Origin: Litorivita sp050633545
Lineage (GTDB): Bacteria > Pseudomonadota > Alphaproteobacteria > Rhodobacterales > Rhodobacteraceae
Assembly (NCBI GenBank): GCA_050633545.1
Contig: JBOEGS010000002.1
Span: 372,001 to 436,000, forward strand
Length of the DNA stretch: 64,000 bases
Direction: 5' to 3'
Both the position numbers and the translations under genes were made by a program. Under the pieces are notes generated by a model. That model was not told where the DNA came from. It worked only from the letters and a program-made list of their open reading frames with translations, and searched no databases. This document shows, piece by piece, positions 35,944-45,639 of this stretch; within the stretch, counting starts at the first letter, position 1, and each line of letters opens with the position of its first letter.

Positions 35944-38199
35944 TCAGCCGACCTTACACGCCGCCAAAACCGCCATATTCAAAATGTCGTTCACCGTCGA
36001 GTTAGACGAGCAAATCTGGATCGAGGCGTCAACACCGGCAAGGATCGGGCCGATCACGGTTGCGCCGCCCATTTCCTGCATCAATTTAACCGAGATCGAC
36101 GCCGAGTGCCGCGCTGGCACCACAAGGATATTCGCGGGTCCGGTCAGGCGCGAGAAAGGATAAGCCTCTTGTGCCTTGACGTTAAGAGCCACATCAACGG
36201 TCATCTCGCCTTCGAACTCGAAATCAACGCCGCGCTCTTCGAGAACTTGCGGTGCGACGTGCATCTTATGCGCCCGCTCCGACACCGGATATCCAAAGGT
36301 AGAAAAGCTTACAAAGGCCACGCGCGGCTCAAGCCCGAGGTGGCGCGCGACATCCGCAGAACGCTCGGCAATTGTCGCAAGATCGTGCTCGTCGGGCCAT
36401 TCGTGAACCAACGTGTCGGAAATCAACACGATGCGGCCATTGTGCAGCAAGGCGGTGACGCCCGCCGCGCCTTGGTGTGCCTCTGCGTCAAACACGTGGT
36501 TGATCCGCTCCAGAACATGGGCGGATTTGCGGGTCGCGCCCGTAACCAAGCCATCGCCGTGCCCATGCGCAAGCATCAAGGCCGAAAACACATGGCGGTC
36601 GCGCGCGGCCAAACGGTGGATGTCGTGGCGATCATAGCCTTTGCGTTGAAGTCGCTCATAGAGAAAATCTTTATACTGCGCCAAATGACGGGTATTCGCA
36701 GCATTCACGATTTCCAACTCGCGCACCGCTTCGGGCAGACCCACAGCGGCGAGCTTTTCCTTCACATCCGCTTCCCGCCCGATAACCAAAGCCTTGCCCA
36801 AACCCGAGCGTTGGTATTGCACCGCGGCGCGCAACACGCGCGGATCGTCGCCTTCGGCAAAAATCATCCGCGCCTGCGCATTGCGGGCACGGGCGTGAAT
36901 GCCCTGCAAGATCGATGCCGTCGGATCCATCCGCGATTTGAGCGAAATCTCATAGGCTTCCATATCGATAATCGGACGCCGCGCCGCACCCGTCTGCATG
37001 CCCGCCTTCGCCACGGCGGGAGGGATGCGGTAGATCAGGCGCGGGTCAAACGGCGTCGGGATGATGTAATCGCGCCCGAAAGACAACGCACGGCCGTAGG
37101 CCATGGCGACCTCGTCGGGCACATCTTCGCGCGCCAGTTCGGCCAAAGCCTCGGCGCAAGCAATTTTCATCTCGTCGTTGATCGCGCGGGCATGAATGTC
37201 GAGCGCCCCGCGGAACAGGTAGGGGAAGCCCAGAACGTTGTTCACCTGATTGGGGTAATCCGAACGGCCCGTCGCGACAATCGCATCGGCGCGCACGGCG
37301 TGGGCCTCTTCGGGTGTGATTTCGGGATCGGGGTTGGCCATGGCGAAAATGACCGGATTATCGGCCATGCTTTCGACCATCGCAGGGGTCACCGCCCCCT
37401 TGACCGACACGCCAAGGAACACATCCGCGTCTTTCATGGCCTCTTCCAAGGTGCGCGCATCGGTGACCGCCGCATGGGCCGATTTCCATTGGTTCATACC
37501 CTCGGTGCGGCCTTGGTAGATCACGCCCTTGGTGTCGCACATGATGCAATTGTCATGCTTGGCCCCCATAGATTTAAGCAGCTCAAGACAGGCGATCCCC
37601 GCCGCGCCCGCGCCGTTCAACACAATACGCACGTCTTCGATTTTCTTGCCCGAGATATGCAGCGCGTTAATCAAACCCGCCGCGCAAATCACCGCCGTGC
37701 CGTGTTGGTCATCGTGGAAGACGGGGATGTCCATTTCTTCCTTGAGCCGTTGCTCGATGATAAAGCATTCCGGCGCTTTGATGTCCTCAAGGTTGATGCC
37801 CCCGAACGTCGGGCCCATCAATTTGATCGCCGCGATCAAGGCTTCCGGGTCTTCGCTGTCCAATTCGATATCGATCGAATTCACATCCGCAAAGCGTTTG
37901 AACAATACCGCCTTGCCCTCCATCACTGGCTTGGAGCCCAGCGCACCGAGATTGCCAAGGCCCAAGACCGCCGTACCGTTCGAGATCACCGCCACGAGGT
38001 TGCCCTTGTTGGTGTAATCATAGGCCGTTTCGGGATTGGCCGCGATCGCTTCGCAGGGCACCGCAACACCCGGAGAATAGGCAAGCGAAAGATCGCGCTG
38101 CGTGCTCATCGGCACGGTTGCGGTGATCTCGAATTTGCCTGGGGTCGGCTCTAGGTGAAAGGCAAGCGCCTCTTCTGCGGTAACTTTATTCTTCGACAT
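35944..38199 (-). CDS. maeB: NADP-dependent malic enzyme with phosphotransacetylase domain
   Basis: A 751-residue protein. The N-terminal malic enzyme part (about residues 1-430) makes pyruvate from malate with NADP; it has YTNKGNLVAVISNGTAVLGLG, PVFHDDQHGTA and the nucleotide loop LNGAGAAGIACL. The C-terminal half (about 430-751) is a phosphotransacetylase-like domain, normally regulatory and not catalytic in MaeB. The fusion is standard in proteobacteria. Divergent from mutS. Confidence 0.96.
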   Translation of the reverse strand: MSKNKVTAEEALAFHLEPTPGKFEITATVPMSTQRDLSLAYSPGVAVPCEAIAANPETAYDYTNKGNLVAVISNGTAVLGLGNLGALGSKPVMEGKAVLFKRFADVNSIDIELDSEDPEALIAAIKLMGPTFGGINLEDIKAPECFIIEQRLKEEMDIPVFHDDQHGTAVICAAGLINALHISGKKIEDVRIVLNGAGAAGIACLELLKSMGAKHDNCIMCDTKGVIYQGRTEGMNQWKSAHAAVTDARTLEEAMKDADVFLGVSVKGAVTPAMVESMADNPVIFAMANPDPEITPEEAHAVRADAIVATGRSDYPNQVNNVLGFPYLFRGALDIHARAINDEMKIACAEALAELAREDVPDEVAMAYGRALSFGRDYIIPTPFDPRLIYRIPPAVAKAGMQTGAARRPIIDMEAYEISLKSRMDPTASILQGIHARARNAQARMIFAEGDDPRVLRAAVQYQRSGLGKALVIGREADVKEKLAAVGLPEAVRELEIVNAANTRHLAQYKDFLYERLQRKGYDRHDIHRLAARDRHVFSALMLAHGHGDGLVTGATRKSAHVLERINHVFDAEAHQGAAGVTALLHNGRIVLISDTLVHEWPDEHDLATIAERSADVARHLGLEPRVAFVSFSTFGYPVSERAHKMHVAPQVLEERGVDFEFEGEMTVDVALNVKAQEAYPFSRLTGPANILVVPARHSASISVKLMQEMGGATVIGPILAGVDASIQICSSNSTVNDILNMAVLAACKVG

Positions 38200-38332
38200 A
38201 GCGGCTCTGTTCCTATCTGGGCTTGCGCCTTCTACACGGCAACGCGCCGCGCCTCAACAACTTCGCGCTTTTGCCTTTCACGTCGCGGCACAGGCGTTTA
38301 GGTTTCGGCGCAAGATGTGATGGGGGACGGGC

Positions 38333-40984
38333 GTGAATACCGCAACAGTAACGCCAATGATGGCGCAATATCTGGAGATCAAGGAACGGCACAGCGATGC
38401 GCTGCTGTTCTACCGGATGGGTGATTTCTACGAGATGTTTTTCGACGATGCCGTGGCCGCCGCCGAAGCGCTCGACATCGCATTGACCAAACGCGGCAAA
38501 CATCTGGGCGAAGATATCGCCATGTGCGGCGTGCCCGTGCATTCCGCCGAAGGCTATTTGCTCGCCCTGATCCGCAAGGGGTTTCGCGTCGCCATTGCAG
38601 AGCAAATGGAAGACCCCGCCGAGGCCAAAAAGCGCGGCAGCAAATCCGTCGTCAAACGCGATGTTGTGCGCTTGGTCACGCCCGGCACCTTGACCGAAGA
38701 AAGCCTTTTGGAGGCGCGGCGGCACAACTACCTTGCCGCCCTCGCCGTGGTGCGAGACGAAGCGGCTTTGGCTTGGGTCGATATCTCTACCGGCGCGTTT
38801 CATGTCACTGCGCTACCGCTTGTGCGGGTCGGGCCCGAGCTGGCGCGACTTATGCCCTCCGAACTGTTGATCAACGAGGCCGTTGAGGGCGATTTGGCTG
38901 AAACAGTCTCTGAATCGGGCGCGGCAATAGCCCCCATCTCGCGCGCATCATTCGATAGCACCAGCGGCGAAAAACGCCTCACATCGCTTTTCGGTGTCGG
39001 CTCCTTGGAGGCTTACGGGCAGTTTTCCCGCGCCGAAATCTCGGCAATGGGAGCGATCGTCGATTACCTCGACCTGACCCAAAAAGGCAAACTTCCGCTG
39101 CTGCGCCCGCCCATGCGCGAGGCCGAAGGCCGGATGATGCAAATCGATGCGGCGACGCGGCGCAATCTGGAGCTGACCCATGCCTTATCCGGCGGTCGCG
39201 CCGGATCGCTTCTGGCCGCCATCGACCGCACGGTGACATCGGGCGGCGCGCGTCTTCTGGAGCGCAGGTTATCATCGCCCTCGCGTGTGCTCGACACCAT
39301 CACCGAGCGCCACGATGCGGTGGATTTTGCGCTGGAACAGTCTCGCATTCGCGCCGATTTACGTGACAGCTTGCGCAAGGTCCCCGACCTTGATCGCGCC
39401 CTATCGCGGCTCGCGCTTGACCGCGGTGGCCCGCGCGATCTGGCGTCCATCCGCAACGGACTTGAGCAGGCCGAGGTGATTGCCAACAACCTTACCGGCG
39501 CGGCCCTGCCCCAACTGCTGCAAACCGCAGCACAGGAATTAACCGGTCACGACACGCTGATCGATCTGCTCGGGCAATCGCTGATCGCAGAGCCGCCGCT
39601 ACTCGCCCGTGATGGCGGGTTTATCGCCGAAGGTTTTGACGAAGAGCTAGACGAATGCCGAAAGCTGCGCGACGAGGGGCGCAGCGTGATCGCCCGAATG
39701 CAGACCGAATATGCCGAGCAAACCGGCATTTCCTCGCTCAAGATCAAACACAACAATGTGCTTGGCTATTTTGTCGAGGTGACCGCCACCCACGCCGACA
39801 AAATGCACGCCGAACCTTTGTCTTTGAGCTTCAAGCACCGCCAGACAACCGCCAATCAGGTCCGCTTTACCACGCCCGCGTTGACCGAAATGGAAACCAA
39901 GATTCTGAACGCCGGCGGGCGGGCGCTTGAGATAGAAAAGCGTCTCTATTATGGCCTAAGAGAGGCTATTTTAGATCGAGCGGCGCCAATCAATGCCACC
40001 GCGCGCGCGCTGTCGGAATTCGATCTCGCCGCCGCAATGGCCGACCTTGCGCAGGGCGAAAACTGGTGCAGACCTCAGATGGACACATCGCGCGATCTGG
40101 TGATCGAAGGCGGGCGCCATCCGGTTGTCGAACAATCCTTGCGTGCCCAAGGCGGCGCCCCCTTTGTTGCCAATGATGCCGACCTGATTCACGGCGGTGA
40201 TGGCGCGCATATCTGGCTTTTGACCGGCCCGAACATGGCGGGTAAATCGACCTACCTGCGACAAAACGCTTTGATCGCGCTTCTGGCCCAAATGGGCAGC
40301 TTTGTGCCCGCGCGCAGCGCCCGCATCGGCTTGGTCAGCCAGCTTTTCAGCCGCGTCGGCGCATCAGATGATCTGGCTCGCGGGCGTTCGACCTTTATGG
40401 TCGAGATGGTCGAAACCGCCGCAATTTTGAACCAAGCGGACGACCGCGCGCTTGTCATCCTTGATGAGATCGGGCGCGGCACCGCTACCTATGACGGATT
40501 GTCGATTGCATGGGCGACGCTGGAACACCTGCATGACGCAAACAGATGCCGCGCGTTTTTCGCCACGCACTACCACGAGATGACGGCTCTTTCGGCAAAA
40601 CTGGATGGCGTCGAAAATGCCACCGTGACCGTCAGGGAGTGGGAGGGCGACGTGATCTTCCTGCACGAAGTGGTCAAAGGCGCGGCCGATCGCAGTTACG
40701 GCGTGCAGGTGGCGAAACTGGCCGGATTGCCCGAAAGCGTGGTTGCCCGCGCGCGGGTGGTATTGGATGCTCTGGAGAAAGGCGAGCGTGAAGGCGGCGG
40801 GGCGAAACGCGCCGTCATTGATGACCTGCCGCTTTTCTCTGTTGCGCCGCCCCCACCGCCGCCCGCCGCCAAAGGCCCCTCTGAGGTCGAAAAGCGTCTC
40901 GCACAAATGCACCCCGACGAGATGAGCCCGCGCGAGGCGCTGCAAATGCTCTATGAGTTGAAAGACGCAGTGGAAGCAAAATAG
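38333..40984 (+). CDS. mutS: DNA mismatch repair protein MutS
   Basis: An 883-residue MutS. The mismatch-recognition element is RMGDFYEMFFDDA (Phe and Glu of the FXE motif) near residue 37. The ATPase has Walker A GPNMAGKST near residue 632 and the Walker B region ALVILDEIGRGTATYDG. A proline stretch (PPPPPPAAKGP) precedes the C-terminal tail. The start is GTG at 38333; an ATG occurs eight codons later. mutL is not in the window. Confidence 0.97.
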   Translation: MNTATVTPMMAQYLEIKERHSDALLFYRMGDFYEMFFDDAVAAAEALDIALTKRGKHLGEDIAMCGVPVHSAEGYLLALIRKGFRVAIAEQMEDPAEAKKRGSKSVVKRDVVRLVTPGTLTEESLLEARRHNYLAALAVVRDEAALAWVDISTGAFHVTALPLVRVGPELARLMPSELLINEAVEGDLAETVSESGAAIAPISRASFDSTSGEKRLTSLFGVGSLEAYGQFSRAEISAMGAIVDYLDLTQKGKLPLLRPPMREAEGRMMQIDAATRRNLELTHALSGGRAGSLLAAIDRTVTSGGARLLERRLSSPSRVLDTITERHDAVDFALEQSRIRADLRDSLRKVPDLDRALSRLALDRGGPRDLASIRNGLEQAEVIANNLTGAALPQLLQTAAQELTGHDTLIDLLGQSLIAEPPLLARDGGFIAEGFDEELDECRKLRDEGRSVIARMQTEYAEQTGISSLKIKHNNVLGYFVEVTATHADKMHAEPLSLSFKHRQTTANQVRFTTPALTEMETKILNAGGRALEIEKRLYYGLREAILDRAAPINATARALSEFDLAAAMADLAQGENWCRPQMDTSRDLVIEGGRHPVVEQSLRAQGGAPFVANDADLIHGGDGAHIWLLTGPNMAGKSTYLRQNALIALLAQMGSFVPARSARIGLVSQLFSRVGASDDLARGRSTFMVEMVETAAILNQADDRALVILDEIGRGTATYDGLSIAWATLEHLHDANRCRAFFATHYHEMTALSAKLDGVENATVTVREWEGDVIFLHEVVKGAADRSYGVQVAKLAGLPESVVARARVVLDALEKGEREGGGAKRAVIDDLPLFSVAPPPPPPAAKGPSEVEKRLAQMHPDEMSPREALQMLYELKDAVEAK

Positions 40985-41008
40985 AGACTATCCCGCCCTA
41001 AAAACGTC

Positions 41009-41043
41009 AAAACGCCCGCGCCTCAATCCGAGGACGGGCGTTT
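41009..41043. terminator. Bidirectional terminator between mutS and grpE
   Basis: AAAACGCCCG (41009-41018) pairs with CGGGCGTTT (41035-41043), with a second short stem inside the loop. A run on one side and T on the other allow both directions. Confidence 0.8.
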
Positions 41044-41066
41044 CACATGGAACATTGTGCGCAAAT

Positions 41067-41627
41067 TTAGGCGGGTGTCGACGACACCCCGACCTGCGCG
41101 GGGCGCAGCAAGCGGTCGTGCAGCATGAACCCTTCGGCAGCGACCTGGATGATGTCGCCCGCTTTGGTGCCAGGAACCGGCGCCTCAAACATCGCTTGAT
41201 GGATTTGCGGATCGAAGGCATCACCCACCACCGGCGAGATCGGCTCAATCCCGTGCTTTTTGAACACCGATATCAATTCGCGCTGCGTTAACTCGACGCC
41301 CTCCAGTAGGGCGGCCGATACCGCGCGTTGTTCGTCGGTCGCTGCCTCAAGTGCGCGCTTCATATTGTCATAGACCGGTAGTAGATCGCGTGCGAGTTTG
41401 GACCCACCATAGTTTTCGGCTTCGCGGCGATCTTTATCCGACCGTTTGCGCGCATTCTCGGCATCGGCCAAGGCGCGCATAAAGCGATCCTTATACTCAT
41501 CACGCTCGGCGCGCAGCTCGTCGAGCTCAAGCGCCTCGTCATCGATTTCGGCCATTTCCTCGGCATAGGCCTCGGCTTCGGCGTCATCAATATCGTCCAG
41601 AAAATCGTCGTTCTTTGGCTCTGCCAT
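41067..41627 (-). CDS. grpE: Nucleotide exchange factor GrpE
   Basis: A 186-residue GrpE that releases ADP from DnaK. The long acidic N-terminal helix (about 1-90, EAEAYAEEMAEIDDEALELDE-type) is followed by the compact beta domain with NGVELT-like EGVELTQRELISVF and FDPQIHQAMFE. It lies 11 bases after hrcA, its usual partner in alphaproteobacteria. dnaK and dnaJ are not in the window. Confidence 0.95.
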   Translation of the reverse strand: MAEPKNDDFLDDIDDAEAEAYAEEMAEIDDEALELDELRAERDEYKDRFMRALADAENARKRSDKDRREAENYGGSKLARDLLPVYDNMKRALEAATDEQRAVSAALLEGVELTQRELISVFKKHGIEPISPVVGDAFDPQIHQAMFEAPVPGTKAGDIIQVAAEGFMLHDRLLRPAQVGVSSTPA

Positions 41628-41638
41628 CTTCTCTACCT

Positions 41639-42703
41639 TTAACCGCGGTCGGAGAGGATCTTTCCAACCAGCTGTGCCGTGTAATCTACAATCGGCACAA
41701 TCCGTCCATAGTTCAGGCGCGTCGGGCCGATAACCCCGACCGCACCGATGATCTTTCGATCAGCGTTCATATATGGACTCACCACCAAAGAGGAACCCGA
41801 AAGTGAAAAAAGTTTGTTCTCGGAGCCAATAAAAATGCGCACACCTTCGCCCTCGTCGGTCAATTCGAGGAATTCGGCAATATCGCGTTTACGTTCTAGG
41901 TCGTCGAAGAGGGTGCGGATGCGCTCGACGTCTTCGTCGCTGCCCTCACGATCCAAAAGGTTCGACCGCCCCCGCACAATCAGCCGCTCATTGCGCTCGC
42001 CCGCATTCTCCCAAACTGCGAGGCCTGATTCGATCATATCATGCGCCAGCCGGTCGATCTCTTGACGCCGTGCGGCAATCTCCTTGGCAATCACCGGCTG
42101 CAAATCGCCAAGCGTACGCCCGCCTATGATGGCATTGAGAAAATTCGCCGCCTCTCGCATCGAGCTGGGCGTTTGACCAGGGGGCGGGGAAAACAGCCGG
42201 TTTTCGACATGACCGTCGGCAAAGACCAAAACCACCAAGGCGCGGTCTTGGGCCAGCGAGACAAATTCAATGTGCCGGATCGGAGCTTCGTGCTTAGGGG
42301 TCAAAACCAAAGACGCCCCATGGGTGACGCCGGACAATGCGGTGCTGACGCGATCAAGAAGCCCGCCAACATCAGAGCGCGTATCCCCCAAAGTTTCGTC
42401 AATCTTGCGGCGGTCATCGCTCTCGAGATCACCAACTTCCAGCAAGCCATCCACAAACATCCGAAGCCCTTGCTGCGTCGGAACGCGGCCGGCAGAGATA
42501 TGCGGGCTGTCCAGCAAACCCAGATACTCGAGGTCTTGCATCACATTGCGGATCGTCGCCGCGGAAACCTTTTCGCTCAAGGTGCGCGTCAATGTCCGGC
42601 TGCCGACCGGCCCGCCGGTTTCAAGATATCCCTCGACCACGCGGCGAAACACCTCGCGCGAGCGGTCGTTCATTTGATCGAATATGCCTGTTTTGTCCGT
42701 CAT
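41639..42703 (-). CDS. hrcA: Heat-inducible transcription repressor HrcA
   Basis: A 354-residue repressor of the CIRCE heat-shock regulon (groESL in this group). The winged-helix part is at the N-terminus, with VGSRTLTRTLSEKVSAATIRNVM, then LDSPHISAGRVPT. The GAF-like and C-terminal parts follow, ending VIGPTRLNYGRIVPIVDY. The frame runs far upstream on the opposite strand of rph, but AGAGGG before the ATG at 42703 fixes the start. I see no CIRCE inverted repeat in the upstream DNA. Confidence 0.96.
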   Translation of the reverse strand: MTDKTGIFDQMNDRSREVFRRVVEGYLETGGPVGSRTLTRTLSEKVSAATIRNVMQDLEYLGLLDSPHISAGRVPTQQGLRMFVDGLLEVGDLESDDRRKIDETLGDTRSDVGGLLDRVSTALSGVTHGASLVLTPKHEAPIRHIEFVSLAQDRALVVLVFADGHVENRLFSPPPGQTPSSMREAANFLNAIIGGRTLGDLQPVIAKEIAARRQEIDRLAHDMIESGLAVWENAGERNERLIVRGRSNLLDREGSDEDVERIRTLFDDLERKRDIAEFLELTDEGEGVRIFIGSENKLFSLSGSSLVVSPYMNADRKIIGAVGVIGPTRLNYGRIVPIVDYTAQLVGKILSDRG

Positions 42704-42725
42704 ATGGCCCTCTGTGCTCCCCATC

Positions 42726-42753
42726 ATTAAAGATGACCGTAGCGAAAGGTCAA
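42726..42753 (-). promoter_or_regulatory. Candidate promoter of hrcA-grpE
   Basis: On the minus strand TTGACC (42748-42753) and TTTAAT (42726-42731) are 16 bases apart, a near-consensus housekeeping promoter, 22 bases before the hrcA start codon. It is a pattern match only. Confidence 0.4.
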
Positions 42754-42815
42754 TCGGGGTTGCTTTTGCGCCTTGGCCCCTTGTATCCCCTGCATAACAG
42801 CAAAGGGGAATAACC

Positions 42816-43532
42816 ATGCGGCCTTCGGGAAGAAACCTAGACCAAATGCGCGACGTGTCCATCGAAACCGGCGTGACCAAACATGCCGAAGGGTCTTGCA
42901 TGATCCGTATGGGCGACACGCATGTGCTTTGCACCGCGACGATCGAAGACCGCGTGCCGCCGTTTATCAAAGGCTCGGGCCTTGGCTGGGTCACGGCAGA
43001 ATACGGCATGTTGCCCCGCTCGACCACCAGCCGGATGCGCCGCGAAGCCGCCGCCGGAAAACAGGGCGGTCGCACCGTCGAAATCCAGCGCCTGATTGGC
43101 CGCTCCTTGCGCGCCGGCGTCGACCGCGTGGCCTTGGGCGAGCGCCAAATCACCGTCGATTGCGATGTGATCCAGGCCGACGGCGGTACCCGCTGCGCGT
43201 CGATCACCGGCGGCTGGGTCGCGTTGCGCCTCGCGGTCAACAAGTTGATGAAAACCGGCGCGGTGATCTCCGATCCTTTGGTCGATCCGGTCGCGGCGAT
43301 TTCTTGCGGCATCTACGCGGGTCAACCCGTGCTCGATCTCGACTATCCCGAAGACAGCGAAGCGGGCGTGGATGGCAATTTCATCATGACCGGCACCAAA
43401 AAACTGATCGAAGTTCAAATGTCAGCCGAAGGATCGACCTATTCGCGCGACCAGATGAACCAATTGATGGATCTCGCGGAAAAAGGTGTGACCGAATTGG
43501 TCGCCGCGCAAAAGGCCGCCGCCGGTGCGTAA
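42816..43532 (+). CDS. rph: Ribonuclease PH
   Basis: A 238-residue phosphorolytic 3'-5' exoribonuclease that trims tRNA ends. Family marks: RPSGRNLDQMR at the N-terminus, TATIEDRVPPF, GWVTAEYGMLPRST, and DCDVIQADGGTRCASITGG, which holds the active site. GGGG-type ribosome-binding site before ATG. It overlaps rdgB by eight bases; the pair rph-rdgB is widespread. Confidence 0.97.
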   Translation: MRPSGRNLDQMRDVSIETGVTKHAEGSCMIRMGDTHVLCTATIEDRVPPFIKGSGLGWVTAEYGMLPRSTTSRMRREAAAGKQGGRTVEIQRLIGRSLRAGVDRVALGERQITVDCDVIQADGGTRCASITGGWVALRLAVNKLMKTGAVISDPLVDPVAAISCGIYAGQPVLDLDYPEDSEAGVDGNFIMTGTKKLIEVQMSAEGSTYSRDQMNQLMDLAEKGVTELVAAQKAAAGA

Positions 43533-44133
43533 GTTCGACGGCAAAAAGCTTTTGGTCGCGACCCACAACAAGGGCAAGTTGGCAGAAATAATTGATCTGC
43601 TGGCGCCCTTCGGGATCGAAGTCATCGGTGCGGGCGAAATGAACCTGCCAGAACCCGACGAGACCGAAAGCACATTTATTGGCAATGCGCGGATTAAAGC
43701 CCACGCCGCAGCGCAGGCAACAGGCCTTCCGGCTCTGTCCGACGACAGTGGCATCGAAATCGATGCGCTGGACGGTGCGCCTGGCGTGTATACCGCCGAT
43801 TGGGCTGAAACAGAGACTGGTCGTGATTTCATCATGGCGATGACCAAGACCCACGACAAGCTGCTCGAAACCGGCAAACCCCGACCTTGGACGGCGCGAT
43901 TTTGCTCGACCTTGGTGCTCGCATGGCCCGATGGGCATGACGAAGTGTTCCCCGGCAAAATGGAAGGCCAAGTCACATGGCCGATGCGCGGCGATAACGG
44001 GCACGGATATGACCCCATATTTATCCCAAAAGGCCATGACGTAACCTTTGCCGAAATGCCGTCCGAGCAAAAGAACCGGATCAGCCACCGCGCGGACGCC
44101 TTTGCCAAACTGGTCGCGGGTTGTTTTGAGTGA
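43525..44133 (+). CDS. rdgB: Non-canonical purine NTP pyrophosphatase RdgB/HAM1
   Basis: A 202-residue Ham1-family enzyme that removes ITP, dITP and XTP from the pool. The substrate motif ATHNKGKLAEI is at residues 12-22, and SDDSGIEIDALDGAPGVYTADWA and GDNGHGYDPIF are present. The start is GTG and lies inside the end of rph. Its end overlaps hemW. Middle gene of rph-rdgB-hemW-ybaN. Confidence 0.96.
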   Translation: MRKFDGKKLLVATHNKGKLAEIIDLLAPFGIEVIGAGEMNLPEPDETESTFIGNARIKAHAAAQATGLPALSDDSGIEIDALDGAPGVYTADWAETETGRDFIMAMTKTHDKLLETGKPRPWTARFCSTLVLAWPDGHDEVFPGKMEGQVTWPMRGDNGHGYDPIFIPKGHDVTFAEMPSEQKNRISHRADAFAKLVAGCFE

Positions 44134-45283
44134 AGATTGGCAAAACGGGGGCTTTGGCCTCTATCTGCATTGGCCGTTTTGCCAATCCAAATGCCCCTAT
44201 TGCGACTTCAACAGCCATGTTTCGCGCGAGATCGATCAATCGCGCTGGCTTTCGGCCTATCTGAGCGAGATAGACAGATACGCCGCACAAACCAAAGGCC
44301 GCGTCTTAACTTCGGTTTTTTTCGGCGGAGGCACACCCAGTTTGATGAATCCCGATGTTGTGGCCGCCATCATTGCCCGCATCAAATCGCATTGGCCCAC
44401 GGCAAACGACTTTGAAATCACCCTCGAGGCCAACCCCAGCTCGGTCGAAGCCGGCCGGTTTGCAGGATACGCGGCGGCGGGCGTCAGCCGCATTTCGATG
44501 GGAATTCAGTCTCTAAACAACCGCGATTTGCATAAACTGGGCCGCCTCCACACGGTCGAAGAGGCCTATGCGGCGTTTGACATCGCGCGCGCCCGTTTTG
44601 ATCGGGTGAGCTTTGATTTGATCTATGCGCGCCAAAATCAAACCCTGGCCGATTGGCGCACCGAATTATCCGAGGCGCTACGCCTCGCGGTGGACCATCT
44701 TTCCCTCTACCAACTCACGATCGAAGAGGGCACGGCCTTTGGTGATCGATATGCCCTCGGCAAACTGCGCGGCCTTCCGCAGGACTCGACCGCTGCCGAC
44801 ATGTATATGGCGACCCAAGACATCTGCGGCGAGGCGGGCATGAATGCTTATGAAGTCTCTAACCACGCCAAAGACGGCTCTGAATCGCGCCATAACCTTA
44901 TTTACTGGCGCTATGGGGACTTCATAGGCATCGGGCCAGGTGCGCATGGTCGTCTAACGGTTGATGGCGTGCGTTATGCGACGAACACGGTCCACAATCC
45001 GGCAATATGGCTCGCCCAAGCCAAAGATCACCACGGGGAGCAAGGCCGCGACATCATTGACCCGATCGATCAGGCGGGCGAATATTTAATGATGGGACTG
45101 CGCCTCAAAGAGGGCATTGATGCGCAGCGCTACGCCGCCCTCGCCGGTCAACCGCTCGATGCGGGCACCTTGCAGCATCTATCTGATATCGGCATGATTG
45201 ACGTGCGCGGCGCTAGTGTTAGAGCGACAGACAAAGGTCGGTTGGTGCTGAATGCAATCCTTGAGAAGCTATTGGCAGGATAG
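44126..45283 (+). CDS. hemW: Radical SAM haem chaperone HemW
   Basis: A 385-residue radical SAM protein. The cluster motif CX3CX2C is CQSKCPYC (Cys19, Cys23, Cys26), in the context YLHWPFC of this family. GGGTPSLM and SMGIQSLN follow. HemW inserts haem into proteins and was earlier mistaken for an oxygen-independent coproporphyrinogen oxidase. The only start in place is a TTG at 44126, eight bases inside the end of rdgB; longer readings run through rdgB in another frame. Confidence 0.9.
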   Translation: MSEDWQNGGFGLYLHWPFCQSKCPYCDFNSHVSREIDQSRWLSAYLSEIDRYAAQTKGRVLTSVFFGGGTPSLMNPDVVAAIIARIKSHWPTANDFEITLEANPSSVEAGRFAGYAAAGVSRISMGIQSLNNRDLHKLGRLHTVEEAYAAFDIARARFDRVSFDLIYARQNQTLADWRTELSEALRLAVDHLSLYQLTIEEGTAFGDRYALGKLRGLPQDSTAADMYMATQDICGEAGMNAYEVSNHAKDGSESRHNLIYWRYGDFIGIGPGAHGRLTVDGVRYATNTVHNPAIWLAQAKDHHGEQGRDIIDPIDQAGEYLMMGLRLKEGIDAQRYAALAGQPLDAGTLQHLSDIGMIDVRGASVRATDKGRLVLNAILEKLLAG

Positions 45284-45285
45284 GC

Positions 45286-45639
45286 ATGCGTTTGATATGG
45301 ATGATCTGCGGGCTTGTCAGCCTGAGCGTCGGCATTGCAGGCATCATTCTTCCGCTTGTTCCGACGGTTCCGCTCTTCCTTCTCGCTACGTTCTGCTTTG
45401 CGCGCTCCTCGGAGCGCCTGCATTTTTGGCTATTGAACCACCCGAGGTTCGGCCCGCCAATCCACGAATGGCATAGCCGCGGAGCCATATCAAAGCGCGC
45501 CAAACGCTTGGCAACCCTATCGATAGCACTCACCTTCGGTCTATCTCTAGCGCTTGGGCTAAAGGATTTTGTTATTTTAATTCAAGCTATTACACTTTGC
45601 GCCGTGCTGGTGTTTATCTGGTCACGCCCTAGCGCGTAG
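45286..45639 (+). CDS. YbaN-family (DUF454) inner membrane protein
   Basis: A 117-residue membrane protein starting two bases after hemW. Hydrophobic segments at about 3-35 (GLVSLSVGIAGIILPLVP) and 80-113, with the family mark PTVPLFLLATFCFARSSERLHFWLLNHP. The function of this family is not known. Its last 11 bases overlap the end of parB on the other strand. Confidence 0.85.
   Translation: MRLIWMICGLVSLSVGIAGIILPLVPTVPLFLLATFCFARSSERLHFWLLNHPRFGPPIHEWHSRGAISKRAKRLATLSIALTFGLSLALGLKDFVILIQAITLCAVLVFIWSRPSA

Noticed and set aside
35902..38154. 750-codon open frame antisense to maeB
   Set aside because: His/Arg-rich translation, the mirror of the malic enzyme gene, no start signal.
42704..42815. 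CIRCE operator upstream of hrcA
   Set aside because: Looked for TTAGCACTC-N9-GAGTGCTAA and its close variants and saw none.
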